Source: JACVRW01 sp963771715
GTDB taxonomy: Bacteria > Actinomycetota > Thermoleophilia > Solirubrobacterales > Thermoleophilaceae
DNA length: 64,000 nucleotides
Direction of reading: 5' to 3'
NCBI GenBank assembly: GCA_963771715.1
Contig: CAVYUQ010000023.1
Location: 124,001-188,000, forward strand
A program made the position numbers and the translations under genes. A model generated the notes under the pieces. The model had not been told where the DNA came from. It did no database searches and was given only the letters and a program-made list of their open reading frames with translations. Positions 8,232-16,587 of the stretch are shown piece after piece. Every line of letters begins with the position of its first letter. The first letter of the stretch is position 1.

Positions 8232-9125
8232 TCAGAGCTCGCGCAGCAGCTCGTACACGGTCTCCCCCACCGCGTCCACGCTGCGCTGGGAGACCGCGGA
8301 CATGTCGTCGCACCTGCGGTGCCAGCAGGGGAACTCGAAGTCGATCAGGTCGATCGACGGCACGCCCTCTCTCAGGAACGGGATGTGGTCGTCGAGAACG
8401 CCGCCCTGGAGCGTGGACGGGAAGGCGCGCGCCGCCCCCACCCGCTTGGCGGCCGCCCGCAGGCGCCTCCAGAGCCCCGCCTTCGAGTACTGCTCGCGCC
8501 TGATGGCAAGGTCCCTGTCGCCCACGAAGTCGAGCAGCACCATCGCGCGCGCATCGCTGAACGCGGGCGCGGCCACCTTGCTGCCGCGCAGGCCGAAGCG
8601 CTCGAACTGGCTGTCCGGTACCCCGCGCGGCGACTCCTCGCCGTCGAAGAAGACGAACTGGATCGTGTGCCGCGGCCGCCGGATCGACCGGGCGAGCTCT
8701 GCCACCACGGCGGTGCCCGAGGCGCCGTCGTTTGCCCCGACGAAGCCGGGGATGTCCTTCGTGTCGTAGTGCGCGCCGACCACCACGTAGCCGGGCTCCC
8801 GGCCGCGCACGGTCCCGATCACGTTGCGCAGGCCGCCCGGCACCTCCTGGTAGCGCCCGCGCGGGACGATCCGCTTCAGGAGCCGCGCGAGCCGGCGCGA
8901 CTCCGGGGACCCGGCGGGGCGCGGGCCGAGCTCCACCTGGCGGCGCAGGAGGCGGAACGCCGCGGCGCCGTCGAAGCGATTCACCTTCGCCGCCGCCGTC
9001 GTGCGCGCCGGACGCCCGTCCGCCTCGCCGTCGTCCACGAACGGGAAGTTGTCCGTGGCCACCAGGGCCACGAGGGTGAGGCCGATCGCCACCTGTACCG
9101 CCAGCACTATGCCCAGCAGCTTCAC
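8232..9125 (-). CDS. Membrane-anchored M28-family metallopeptidase
   Basis: Zinc aminopeptidase or glutaminyl-cyclase-like enzyme. After a GTG start at 9125 (VKLLGIVLAVQVAIGLTLVA) a single hydrophobic segment suggests an anchor or uncleaved signal, so the domain acts outside. M28 metal ligands and catalytic residues are visible in VVGAHYDTKD, GANDGASGTA, FFDGEESP and DHIPFLREG. The WH in FPCWHRRCDD fits the last metal-binding His. Length 297 residues. I reject the longer frame to 9236 because its extra N-terminus overlaps the divergent acyltransferase gene. Substrate unknown. Confidence 0.88.
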   Translation of the reverse strand: MKLLGIVLAVQVAIGLTLVALVATDNFPFVDDGEADGRPARTTAAAKVNRFDGAAAFRLLRRQVELGPRPAGSPESRRLARLLKRIVPRGRYQEVPGGLRNVIGTVRGREPGYVVVGAHYDTKDIPGFVGANDGASGTAVVAELARSIRRPRHTIQFVFFDGEESPRGVPDSQFERFGLRGSKVAAPAFSDARAMVLLDFVGDRDLAIRREQYSKAGLWRRLRAAAKRVGAARAFPSTLQGGVLDDHIPFLREGVPSIDLIDFEFPCWHRRCDDMSAVSQRSVDAVGETVYELLREL

Positions 9126-9144
9126 AGAGCCGATTGTGGCGATG

Positions 9145-9150
9145 TAGGCT
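9145..9150 (+). promoter_or_regulatory. -10 hexamer TAGGCT, probable leaderless acyltransferase promoter
   Basis: TAGGCT followed by CCCCGC and then the GTG start at 9157; no ribosome-binding site precedes the start. The same hexamer precedes the iron-operon and amidase starts. Confidence 0.5.
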
Positions 9151-9156
9151 CCCCGC

Positions 9157-10635
9157 GTGGCGCAGCAGGGACACAAGGACCGTTTGAGCGCGGTCGACGC
9201 CTCGTTCCTGCACCAGGAGAAGCAGGCGTCGCACATGCACGTGGGCGCCCTGGCGATCTTCGAGGGGCCGCCGCCGGCGCGCGAGGAGTTCTGCGCCCAT
9301 CTCGAGGCGCGGCTCGGACTGGTGCCGCGCTACCGCCAGAAGCTGGCGTTCCCGCCGCTCGACGCCGGGCGGCCGTTCTGGGTCGACGACCCCACCTTCA
9401 ACCTCGACTACCACGTGCGCCACACCGCGCTGCCGAAGCCCGGCAGCGACGATCAGCTGCGCCAGCTCGTGGGGCGGATCTTCTCGCAGCGGCTCGACCG
9501 CTCGAAGCCGCTCTGGGAGACCTGGATCGTGCAGGGGCTCGAGGGCGGCCGCTTCGCGCTGATCTCGAAGACTCACCACGCGCTCGTGGACGGCGTCTCC
9601 GGTGTGGACATCGCGACGGTCCTGTTCGACCTCTCGCCCGTGCCGGCGGAGCCCCCGGCGCAGGAACGCTGGACCCCGGCACCGGAGCCCTCCGACGCGG
9701 AGCTCGTGGTCGACGGCGTCAAGGGGCTGATCCGCACGCCCTTCAGCCTCGCCGGGCGCGCGCTCGACGCGATCCAGCGGCCGGGGCACACGGTCGAGCG
9801 CGTGCGCGAGGCGGCCGAGGGGATCGGCGAGGTGGTCTGGGCGGGCCTCAACCCCGCGCCCGACGTGCCGCTGAACGTCCCGATCGGGCCGCACCGGCGC
9901 GTGCGCTGGCTCCAGAACCGGCTGGCCGACTTCAAGGAGATCAAGAACGCCCTCGGCGGAACCGTGAACGACGCGGTGCTCGCCGTCGTGGCGGGCGCGC
10001 TCCGCCAGTGGCTGCGCGACCGCGGCGTGCGCACGGAGGGCACCGAGCTGCGCGCGCTGGTGCCGGTGTCGATCCGCGCCGAGGACGAGCGCGGCGCGCT
10101 CGGCAACCGGATCGCCGCCATGCGCGGGCCGCTGCCGGTGTACGTGGACGACCCGGTCGAGCGCCTGCGGGTGGTGCAGCAGGGGATGGGCGAGCTGAAG
10201 GATTCGAAGCAGGCGCTCGGCGCCGAGGTGATCGCGGGGCTCCAGGACTTCGCCCCGCCCACGCTGCTCGCCCAGGCCTCGCGCCTCAACTTCTCGACGA
10301 GGCTCTTCAACCTGATCGTGACCAACGTCCCGGGGCCGCAGTTCCCGCTCTACCTGCTCGGCCGGGAGATGCAGGAGATCGTCCCGATCGCCTTCCTGCC
10401 CGAGAACCACGCGCTCGCGGTGGCGATCATGAGCTACAACGGCAAGGTCGACTTCGGGCTGCTCGCCGACTACGACGCGATGCCCGACCTCGACGCGTTC
10501 GCCGACCACCTGGAGGAGTCGCTCGCCGAGCTGCTCGCCGCGGCGCGCAAGGCCGGCAAGGCGAGCGCGCGCTCGAACGGCACCAAGAAGGACGGGACGC
10601 CCGGCACGGCTAGGAAGAAGACGCCGACCTCCTGA
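9157..10635 (+). CDS. Wax ester synthase/diacylglycerol acyltransferase (WS/DGAT)
   Basis: Transfers acyl groups from acyl-CoA to diacylglycerol or fatty alcohols, making storage triacylglycerol or wax esters; usually bound to the inner membrane or lipid droplets. The active-site HHxxxDG motif is present (SKTHHALVDGVSG, His140-His141, Asp145). The N-terminal LSAVDASFLHQE and the C-terminal VTNVPGPQFPLYLLG of the DUF1298 half are both typical. 492 residues is slightly long owing to a basic Lys/Ser/Thr tail. It starts a three-gene operon: the next ATG overlaps its stop by one base (TGATG). Confidence 0.93.
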   Translation: MAQQGHKDRLSAVDASFLHQEKQASHMHVGALAIFEGPPPAREEFCAHLEARLGLVPRYRQKLAFPPLDAGRPFWVDDPTFNLDYHVRHTALPKPGSDDQLRQLVGRIFSQRLDRSKPLWETWIVQGLEGGRFALISKTHHALVDGVSGVDIATVLFDLSPVPAEPPAQERWTPAPEPSDAELVVDGVKGLIRTPFSLAGRALDAIQRPGHTVERVREAAEGIGEVVWAGLNPAPDVPLNVPIGPHRRVRWLQNRLADFKEIKNALGGTVNDAVLAVVAGALRQWLRDRGVRTEGTELRALVPVSIRAEDERGALGNRIAAMRGPLPVYVDDPVERLRVVQQGMGELKDSKQALGAEVIAGLQDFAPPTLLAQASRLNFSTRLFNLIVTNVPGPQFPLYLLGREMQEIVPIAFLPENHALAVAIMSYNGKVDFGLLADYDAMPDLDAFADHLEESLAELLAAARKAGKASARSNGTKKDGTPGTARKKTPTS

Positions 10636-12380
10636 TGCGGCGTCGGCTCGGCTTCCTCCTGGCCCTCGCGGTCGCGAGCCTCGTGCCGGCGTCCGCACAC
10701 GCTGCTCCGCCGAACCCGTTCGGCCACGCGTGCGCCGCCCAGGAGGGGGTGCTCTTCTGCCCGACGAGGAGCGATTCCGAGCGCGTGCCGAGCTTCGACG
10801 GCGTTCCGCTCGACGTGGACGTGACCCTGCCCGCGAGCGGCGACGGCCCGTTCCCGACGATCGTGATGCTGCACGGCTTCGCCGAGAACAAGACGAGGTT
10901 CGAGGGCAGCGGCGTCGCGAACGGCTACAACAACGTGACCTACGCCCGGCTCGGCTACGCGGTCGTGAACTACTCGGCGCGCGGGTTCGGCCGCTCCTGC
11001 GGCCGGCCGGACTCGCGCACCAGTCCGGCATGCGACGCCGGCTGGCTCCACCTCGCCGACCAGCGCTACGAGGTGCGCGACACCCAGCACCTGCTCGGCC
11101 TGCTGGTGGACCAGGGCGTCGCGAAGGCGGGCGCGCTCGGCGTGACGGGCGTGTCCTACGGCGGCATCCAGTCCCTCGAGCTCGCGGGCTTGCGCAACCG
11201 CGTCAGGTTGCGCGGCGGCTCCTTCCGGCGCTGGACGACCCCGAACGGGACGCCGCTCCGAATCGCCGCCGCCTACGCGCGCTGGGCAGGCTCCGATCTC
11301 ACCTACTCGCTCCAGCCGAACGGGCGCTTCCTCGACTTCAGGACCCCGAGGCCCGGCCAGAGCATCACGCCCGGCGGGGTGATGAAGAAGAGCTACACCG
11401 ACGTGCTCTACCTCGGCGGCAGCCTGAACGGATTCTTCGCGCCGAAGGGCGGGGCCTTCGGCAGCGACCTCACGACCTGGAAGGAGCTCGCCGACCGTGG
11501 TGAGCCCGCGCGTCCGGACGCGCTCGCGGTCGGCGAAGAGCTCACGAGCTTCCACAGCTGGGCCGGGCTCACCGGCCCGAGCCCGCCACTGCTCGTGCAG
11601 AACGGCTGGACTGATGACCTGTTTCCCGCTTCGGAGGCGCTGCGCGTGTACCGCACGTTCCATGCGGCGCCGGGAGCGCGCATCTCGCTCCAGCTCGGCG
11701 ACCTCGGGCACACGCGCGGCACGAACATCGCCGCCGTCGACAGCGCCATGCTGCGACAGGCGCGCAGGTTCTTCGCCGCCTACCTGAAGGGCGAGGGCAG
11801 GCCGCCCGCGCACGGCAGCGTCCTGGCGTACACGCAGACCTGCCCCGCCGTCGCGGCGGGCGGCGAGCGCTTCAGGGCGGAGAACTGGGAGCGTCTGCAC
11901 CCGAAGACGGTGATGATGCGCCGCCGCACGCCACAGCGCATCACCTCGGGCGGTGGGAATCCGGCCACCGCGAAGGCGATCGATCCGATCGGCAGCTCAG
12001 GTGCGTGCGCGTCCGTAGGCGCCGAGCGGGCGGACGGCACCGCCGTCCTGCGCCGGCGCTTCCGGACGCCGTTCACGCTGCTCGGACTGCCGATCGTGGA
12101 GAGCGCGGTTAGGACCCGCGGCCGCGGCGGCTTCATCGCGGCGCGGCTGTGGGACGTGTATCGCGGGCGCCAGACGCTCGTCTCGCGCGGCGTCTACCGC
12201 CTGCGCGACAACCAGCGCGGCGAGATCCTCTTCCAACTCTTCGGCAACGGCTGGCGCTTCGCCAGAGGCCACATGGCGAAGCTCGAGCTGCTCGGAAACG
12301 ACCCCAACTTCCTGCGCACCAGCAACTTCCAGTTCTCGGCGCGGGTCTCGAAGCTGCGAGTGCTGCTCCCCGGCCGATGA
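10635..12380 (+). CDS. Secreted X-Pro dipeptidyl-peptidase/CocE-like serine hydrolase
   Basis: Alpha/beta hydrolase of the S15/CocE class. A signal peptide (MRRRLGFLLALAVASLVPAS) ends near AHA. The fold shows TIVMLHGFAENK (oxyanion strand), the nucleophile elbow GVSYGGIQS, the acid region LLVQNGWTDDLFPASEALR and His in LGDLGHTRG. The C-terminal ~150 residues are the beta-rich domain usual in CocE/NonD proteins. 581 residues. Substrates in this class range from X-Pro peptides to esters; position behind a lipid acyltransferase makes an extracellular ester or lipid substrate possible (inference). Confidence 0.85.
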   Translation: MRRRLGFLLALAVASLVPASAHAAPPNPFGHACAAQEGVLFCPTRSDSERVPSFDGVPLDVDVTLPASGDGPFPTIVMLHGFAENKTRFEGSGVANGYNNVTYARLGYAVVNYSARGFGRSCGRPDSRTSPACDAGWLHLADQRYEVRDTQHLLGLLVDQGVAKAGALGVTGVSYGGIQSLELAGLRNRVRLRGGSFRRWTTPNGTPLRIAAAYARWAGSDLTYSLQPNGRFLDFRTPRPGQSITPGGVMKKSYTDVLYLGGSLNGFFAPKGGAFGSDLTTWKELADRGEPARPDALAVGEELTSFHSWAGLTGPSPPLLVQNGWTDDLFPASEALRVYRTFHAAPGARISLQLGDLGHTRGTNIAAVDSAMLRQARRFFAAYLKGEGRPPAHGSVLAYTQTCPAVAAGGERFRAENWERLHPKTVMMRRRTPQRITSGGGNPATAKAIDPIGSSGACASVGAERADGTAVLRRRFRTPFTLLGLPIVESAVRTRGRGGFIAARLWDVYRGRQTLVSRGVYRLRDNQRGEILFQLFGNGWRFARGHMAKLELLGNDPNFLRTSNFQFSARVSKLRVLLPGR

Positions 12381-13262
12381 CCGAGCAGCGCGCGAACCTC
12401 GGAGATGTGGAGCTCGTCTACGAGTCGATCGGCGACCCGGCCGACCCGGCGCTGCTGCTCGTGATGGGACTCGGGATGCAGCTGATCAACTGGGACCCCG
12501 AGTTCTGCGAGGGCCTGGCCGAGCGCGGCTTCCACGTGATCCGCTTCGACAACCGCGACGCGGGCCTCTCCACGAAGATCGATGCCCCCGTGCCCAACGT
12601 GGTGCGCGCCATGGCCCGCCTCCCGATTCGCGCGCCCTACCTGCTGGACGACATGGCCGCGCGACAGCTTCGGCCTGCTCGACCAGCTCGGGATCGAGCG
12701 CGCGCACGTGACCGGCGTGTCGATGGGCGGGATGATCGCCCAGACGATGGCCATCCGGCACCCCGAGCGGGTGCTCTCGCTCGGCTCGATGATGTCCACG
12801 ACGGGCGACCGGCGCGTGGGCACGCCGAAGCTGCGCGTGTGGAGCGTCCTGATGCGGCGCGCCCCGCAGCGCCGCGACGCATACATCGACTACTTCGTGC
12901 GCGTGTTCCGGATGATCGGCTCGCCCGCGTATCCGGTCGAGGAGGCCCGCATTCGCGAGCAGGCCGCGGCCACCTACGACCGCGGCCACGACCCCGCCGG
13001 CACGGCGCGGCAGCTCGCCGCAATCTTCTCCTCTGGCTCGCGCACGGCCGCGCTGCGGCGGCTCGAGGTGCCGACCGTGGTGATCCACGGCAAGAAGGAC
13101 CCGCTCGTGCCGTTCCGTGGGGGCGTGGCGACGGCGAGGGCGATTCCCGGCGCTGAGCTGGTCGCGTTCCCGGGGATGGGCCACGACCTGCCGCGGGAGC
13201 TGTGGCCGCGCTTCACGGATGCTCTCGTCGCGAACGCCGAGCGCGCGGCCGCCCGCGTCTAG
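12377..13262 (+). CDS. Alpha/beta hydrolase (frame break near 12660)
   Basis: Cytosolic hydrolase of the RdmC/aclacinomycin-methylesterase-like group. N-terminal half: MTEQRANLGDVELVYESIGD, LLLVMGLGMQ, FDNRDAGLS, up to YLLDDMAA. C-terminal half in the next frame: DSFGLLDQLGIERAHV, nucleophile GVSMGGMIAQ, VVIHGKKDPLVP (acid) and GMGHDLP (His). One extra base near 12660 separates them; removing it gives DDMAADSFGLLD, the usual sequence, and about 294 residues. ATG 12377 overlaps the preceding stop (ATGA). It completes the operon with the acyltransferase and the secreted hydrolase. Confidence 0.88.
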
Positions 13263-14006
13263 GCGCGGTGCTCGGGCGCCAGCTCGCGTGCGAGCGTGAG
13301 CGTCGCGTCGTCCAGCTGGCCCTCCACCAGCTCGTAGTCGCGCGCGTACTCGGCGAGCAGCGCCTCTCGTACCGCCTCCCAGCCGGCGCCCGGGCTCTCG
13401 GCCACCACCGATCCCGTCACCTGCGGCTCCCAGGGGAGGCCGAGCGCGTCGTAGACAGGCGTGAGAACGTCGTTGATCCGCTGCTCTCCGCTCACCACCA
13501 GCACCACGCCGGTGTGGGAGCCGCCGGCCACGATCCGCTGCCCGATCCCTGCCAGCTTCACCACCCCGCGGGCGTTCACGCTGTAGCGGCCGGGGCAGTA
13601 CTCGCCCGCCACCTCCCCCACGCGGGCGTCCACCCCGAGCTGCCGTAGGGCCGCGCGCGAGGCGCGTCGCGGTGCGCTCGAAGCGCTCGTGGATGCCCGT
13701 GCGCGGTTCGTGCTCGGGCACCGCGTGTCCGATCTCCATCGTCCCGTCGTGGAACACCGCGGCGCGCCCTCCGGCGAGCCGGAGCGTGGCGTCGAAGCCG
13801 TGCGCGCGGGCCGCGCGCACCGCCTCTTCGTAGCCGTCCGTGACGGCGTCCCGCTTCGCGAACGCCACCGTCGTGCCCGGCCGGACGATCCGCAGTGTTT
13901 CCGGCAGCTCGCCCCCGGCCACGCGCAGCATCAGGGCGCGCGAGACGCCGGCGTCGAGTGCCGGGTCGTCTTCGAACGAGTCGTGGAGGACGCGCAGCCG
14001 CCGCAC
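13259..14006 (-). CDS. Lipoate-protein ligase A family protein (frame break near 13650)
   Basis: Member of the biotin/lipoyl ligase fold that attaches or transfers lipoyl groups to carrier domains. N-terminal part: LRIVRPGTTVAFAKRD, LRLAGGRAAVFHDGTMEIG. After one extra base near 13650 the C-terminal part continues LRQLGVDARVGEVAGEYCPG, then YSVNARGVVKLAGIGQR. The RLAGGRAAVF and VKLAGIGQR segments match the RxGGG and K-x-x-G-x-xQ motifs of the family. About 248 residues reframed. Start GTG 14006, 8 bases after the cyclase gene stop on the same strand. Ligase and octanoyltransferase roles cannot be told apart here. Confidence 0.82.
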
Positions 14007-14014
14007 GCGGCGAA

Positions 14015-15049
14015 CTATGCCGCGACGTCCGGAGCCCAGTCGAGCGCCGAGAGCGCCCGGTCCTTGCCCGTGAGCTTCGCGCCGCGCAGGCAGAAGTCGG
14101 CAGCCGCGATCAGCTCGTCCACCGACGGGGCGTCGTCCGGGTAGATCACCCAGCCGACGCTGGCGGTGAGGGACACGTCCTCGTAGCGGAGGTCTCGAAG
14201 CGAGCGCAGGGTGCGCTCGGCCAGCAGGCGCATCGCGTGCGACGTCGCCGCGGGCGCCAGCACGGCGAACTCGTCACCGCCGAGCCGCGCGACCACGTCG
14301 TCGGTCCGCACGCAGCGCCGCAGGCGGGCGGCGGCATCGCGCAGCACGGCGTCGCCGGCGGGGTACCCGTGGGCGGTGTTCACGTCCTTGAACCCGTCGA
14401 GGTCCACGATCATCAACCCGGTCGGCCCGCCGCCCTCGGTCTCGACGCTGAGCCACTCGAGCATCGCGCGCCGGTTGGGGAGCTCCGTTAGCGGGTCGAG
14501 CAACGCGAGCGCCTCGGCGTGCTCGCGCAGCCCCACGAGCAGCTCCTTGCCCTTGATGATCAGGAGGCCGAGCAGCACGTAGGCCGGGCACACGATGATC
14601 AGCTCGCCGATGTACCCCTGGTCGACGGCGCCGCGGTCGTAGGCGAGCGGCACGAGCGCCACGGCCACGCAGCCGAGCACGTACGGGACCGCGTCGTGGC
14701 GCCGGTAGAAGTACGTCGCGTAGAAGAGCAGGAAGAAGAGGTAGAAGCGAGCCGGGGAGTCCGCGCCGCCGGTGGAGGCGATCACGCCGGTCACGATGAA
14801 GAGCGAGCCGATCGCAGGCGCGTGCCAGAACCAGGCACCGTGCCGCTCGGGCTTGGCGAGCGTCACGCAGAAGAGGCCCCATCCCAGGCAGACCGCCGCG
14901 AGCGCCACGTCCCAGTTGCGGTGCTCGGTCTCGACCCCGGGCAGGATCAGGAGGGCCAGCGCGGTGACTCCGGCCGTGAGAAACAGCACACCGGCCAGCC
15001 TCCCGGCGAGGTCCCGCTCCTCCTCGACATTGTGGGTCCGAGCTGCCAA
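14015..15049 (-). CDS. Membrane-bound diguanylate cyclase (GGDEF)
   Basis: Makes the second messenger c-di-GMP. The first ~170 residues hold about five or six membrane segments and no recognised ligand domain. A GGDEF domain follows (LLDPLTELPNRRAMLE, LMIVDLDGFKDVN). The catalytic GGDEF is intact at 257-261. An RxxD product-inhibition site (RTDD, 248-251) stands exactly five residues before it, so feedback control by c-di-GMP is likely. 344 residues. I chose the TTG at 15049 because GGGAGG precedes it by nine bases. The lipoate-ligase-like gene follows in the same unit. Confidence 0.92.
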   Translation of the reverse strand: MAARTHNVEEERDLAGRLAGVLFLTAGVTALALLILPGVETEHRNWDVALAAVCLGWGLFCVTLAKPERHGAWFWHAPAIGSLFIVTGVIASTGGADSPARFYLFFLLFYATYFYRRHDAVPYVLGCVAVALVPLAYDRGAVDQGYIGELIIVCPAYVLLGLLIIKGKELLVGLREHAEALALLDPLTELPNRRAMLEWLSVETEGGGPTGLMIVDLDGFKDVNTAHGYPAGDAVLRDAAARLRRCVRTDDVVARLGGDEFAVLAPAATSHAMRLLAERTLRSLRDLRYEDVSLTASVGWVIYPDDAPSVDELIAAADFCLRGAKLTGKDRALSALDWAPDVAA

Positions 15050-15105
15050 GCCGTCCGCCTCCCGTGCGTGAACGCTGGAGGTCTTATCGGCAGTTCAGAA
15101 GGGCG

Positions 15106-15408
15106 TCAGTAGCCCAGGGCGAACTTGGCCTCTTCGCTCATCATGTCCGGGGTCCAGGCGGGTGTGAAGGTCATCTTCGGGTGCACCGCCCCAACCCCGT
15201 CGAGCTCGCCCACGAACTCCTCGATCTGCTCCGCCACCTGCGGGCCGATCGGGCAGCCGGGCGAGGTGAGGGTGAAGTTCACGAAGACGTCGCTGTCCTC
15301 GACCTCGACGCTGTAGATCAAGCCGAGCTCGACGAAATCGAGCCCCAGCTCGGGGTCGATCACGTTCGTGAGCGCCTCCTGGACGTCGTCCACGGTCACA
15401 GTTGCCAT
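15106..15408 (-). CDS. MIP18/DUF59 family Fe-S assembly factor (SufT-like)
   Basis: Small cytosolic protein of 100 residues of the DUF59 family that helps maturation of iron-sulfur proteins (SufT, PaaD and MIP18 relatives). It shows VIDPELGLDFVELGLIYSV, then LTSPGCPIGPQVAEQI with the conserved reactive cysteine, and the C-terminal FTPAWTPDMMSEEAK. It is likely to cooperate with the SUF machinery whose sufB lies at 3184. Its ATG lies six bases after a TATCCT hexamer with no ribosome-binding site. It is divergent from fxsA with only 25 bases between the start codons. Confidence 0.88.
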   Translation of the reverse strand: MATVTVDDVQEALTNVIDPELGLDFVELGLIYSVEVEDSDVFVNFTLTSPGCPIGPQVAEQIEEFVGELDGVGAVHPKMTFTPAWTPDMMSEEAKFALGY

Positions 15409-15414
15409 GGGACG

Positions 15415-15420
15415 AGGATA
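15415..15420 (-). promoter_or_regulatory. -10 hexamer TATCCT, leaderless SufT-like gene
   Basis: TATCCT on the minus strand, six bases before ATG 15408. It abuts the -10 hexamer of the divergent fxsA gene, so each -35 region must lie in the other gene. Confidence 0.5.
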
Positions 15421-15421
15421 G

Positions 15422-15427
15422 TAGGGT
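15422..15427 (+). promoter_or_regulatory. -10 hexamer TAGGGT, leaderless fxsA
   Basis: TAGGGT followed by CAGGCC and the GTG start at 15434. One base separates it from the opposing hexamer at 15415-15420. Confidence 0.5.
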
Positions 15428-15433
15428 CAGGCC

Positions 15434-15883
15434 GTGCCTCTCTGGGCGCTGGCTCTCCTCTTCCTGCTGGTCCCGATCGCGGAGCTGTACGTCATCTACC
15501 AGGTCGGTGACGCGATCGGGGTCGTCTGGACCTTCCTGCTGCTCGCGGCGGATTCGCTGCTGGGCACGCTGCTGCTCCGGTCTCAGGGACGCGCAGTCTG
15601 GCGCCGCTTCAACGACCACCTTGAGCAGGGCAGGATGCCCCACCGCGAGGTCCTCGATGGGGTGCTCGTGATCTTCGGCGGAGCGTTCTTGATCACGCCC
15701 GGGTTCCTCACGGACATCGTGGGGCTAACGCTGCTGCTTCCGCCCACGCGCTCGATCATCAGGCGCTTCCTCGTGCGGCGGCTGGGCCGGCGCGTTGCGG
15801 TCGGCGGTGGCCGGCGGGACTACGACGTAGAGGGCAGCGCGCGCGAGTACGACGAGCCGCGGCGGCCGGGGCTCGAGCCGTGA
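15434..15883 (+). CDS. fxsA: FxsA family membrane protein
   Basis: Small membrane protein of 149 residues related to Escherichia coli FxsA, whose overproduction relieves exclusion of phage T7 by F plasmids; the cellular role is unclear. It has two hydrophobic N-terminal segments (LALLFLLVPIAELYVIYQV, TFLLLAADSLLGTLLL), the conserved FGGAFLITPGFLTDIVG loop and a basic, Gly/Arg-rich cytoplasmic tail. GTG start at 15434 behind a TAGGGT hexamer. Its stop overlaps the next GTG by 4 bases. Confidence 0.88.
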   Translation: MPLWALALLFLLVPIAELYVIYQVGDAIGVVWTFLLLAADSLLGTLLLRSQGRAVWRRFNDHLEQGRMPHREVLDGVLVIFGGAFLITPGFLTDIVGLTLLLPPTRSIIRRFLVRRLGRRVAVGGGRRDYDVEGSAREYDEPRRPGLEP

Positions 15884-16587
15884 GCGCTCCGGCGCTCGCG
15901 CTGTCCTTCTTCGACGCGGCCCACGACATTCACGGGACGTCGCGGGCGGGCGCGACGATCCTGTTCGAGGGCCGCAAGCCGCTCGCGCTCCCCGAGGGGC
16001 CATCCATCGAGCAGAGCGGCGAGGGCTGGCGCGCGGAGCTGCCGGAGCGGCTCTCGCTCGAGCTCGAGCCCGTGGCGCCCGAGGTCGATCTCGGTGGGGT
16101 GCGCGCGCGGGTCGTGCGCGTGCGCGGCGAGGCGGCCGGCCGGCGGGTTGACGCCCTCGGCACGCTGTCCGAGACCGACGTGCCGCCGCGCTGGGAGGAG
16201 CTCGACGCGATACGCAGCATCTCCGCCCTCGTCGACGAGCAGCACGCCCTGCTGGCGATCGCGCGGCGCCCGCGCGACGCCGTGGGGCACGGCGACGAGG
16301 TCGTGACCGCGCGGCTGGTCGAGGACGACGCCGTCCTGAGTGTGGAGGACGCCCGCATCTCAACCGTCTACGACGGCAGCGGGCACCAGCGCAGCGCGGG
16401 CCTCGAGCTGTGGGTGCCCGGCGAGGACTACCCGCGCCGCGGCTCGGGCCAGGTGATCGCCGGCTCCTCGCTCGACCTCGAGGGCCTCCAGGTGCACATC
16501 GCGGTCTTCCGCTGGCGCCTCGACGGCCGCGAGGGCATCGGCGCCTACGAGCTGATGTCGCGCACCGAGCCACCCGCCGCCGCATGA
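15880..16587 (+). CDS. Hypothetical protein, beta-rich, operon with fxsA
   Basis: Not recognised. 235 residues, acidic, with no signal peptide or membrane segment. Alternating hydrophobic patterns, many Gly/Glu pairs and repeated strand-like segments (WRAELPERLSLELEPV, VHIAVFRWRLDGREG, GIGAYELMSR) suggest an all-beta, perhaps lipocalin-like fold; this is inference from pattern only. GTG start overlaps the fxsA stop (GTGA), and its own stop overlaps the ATG of the HAD gene (ATGA), so the three are one translationally coupled unit. Confidence 0.7.
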   Translation: MSAPALALSFFDAAHDIHGTSRAGATILFEGRKPLALPEGPSIEQSGEGWRAELPERLSLELEPVAPEVDLGGVRARVVRVRGEAAGRRVDALGTLSETDVPPRWEELDAIRSISALVDEQHALLAIARRPRDAVGHGDEVVTARLVEDDAVLSVEDARISTVYDGSGHQRSAGLELWVPGEDYPRRGSGQVIAGSSLDLEGLQVHIAVFRWRLDGREGIGAYELMSRTEPPAAA

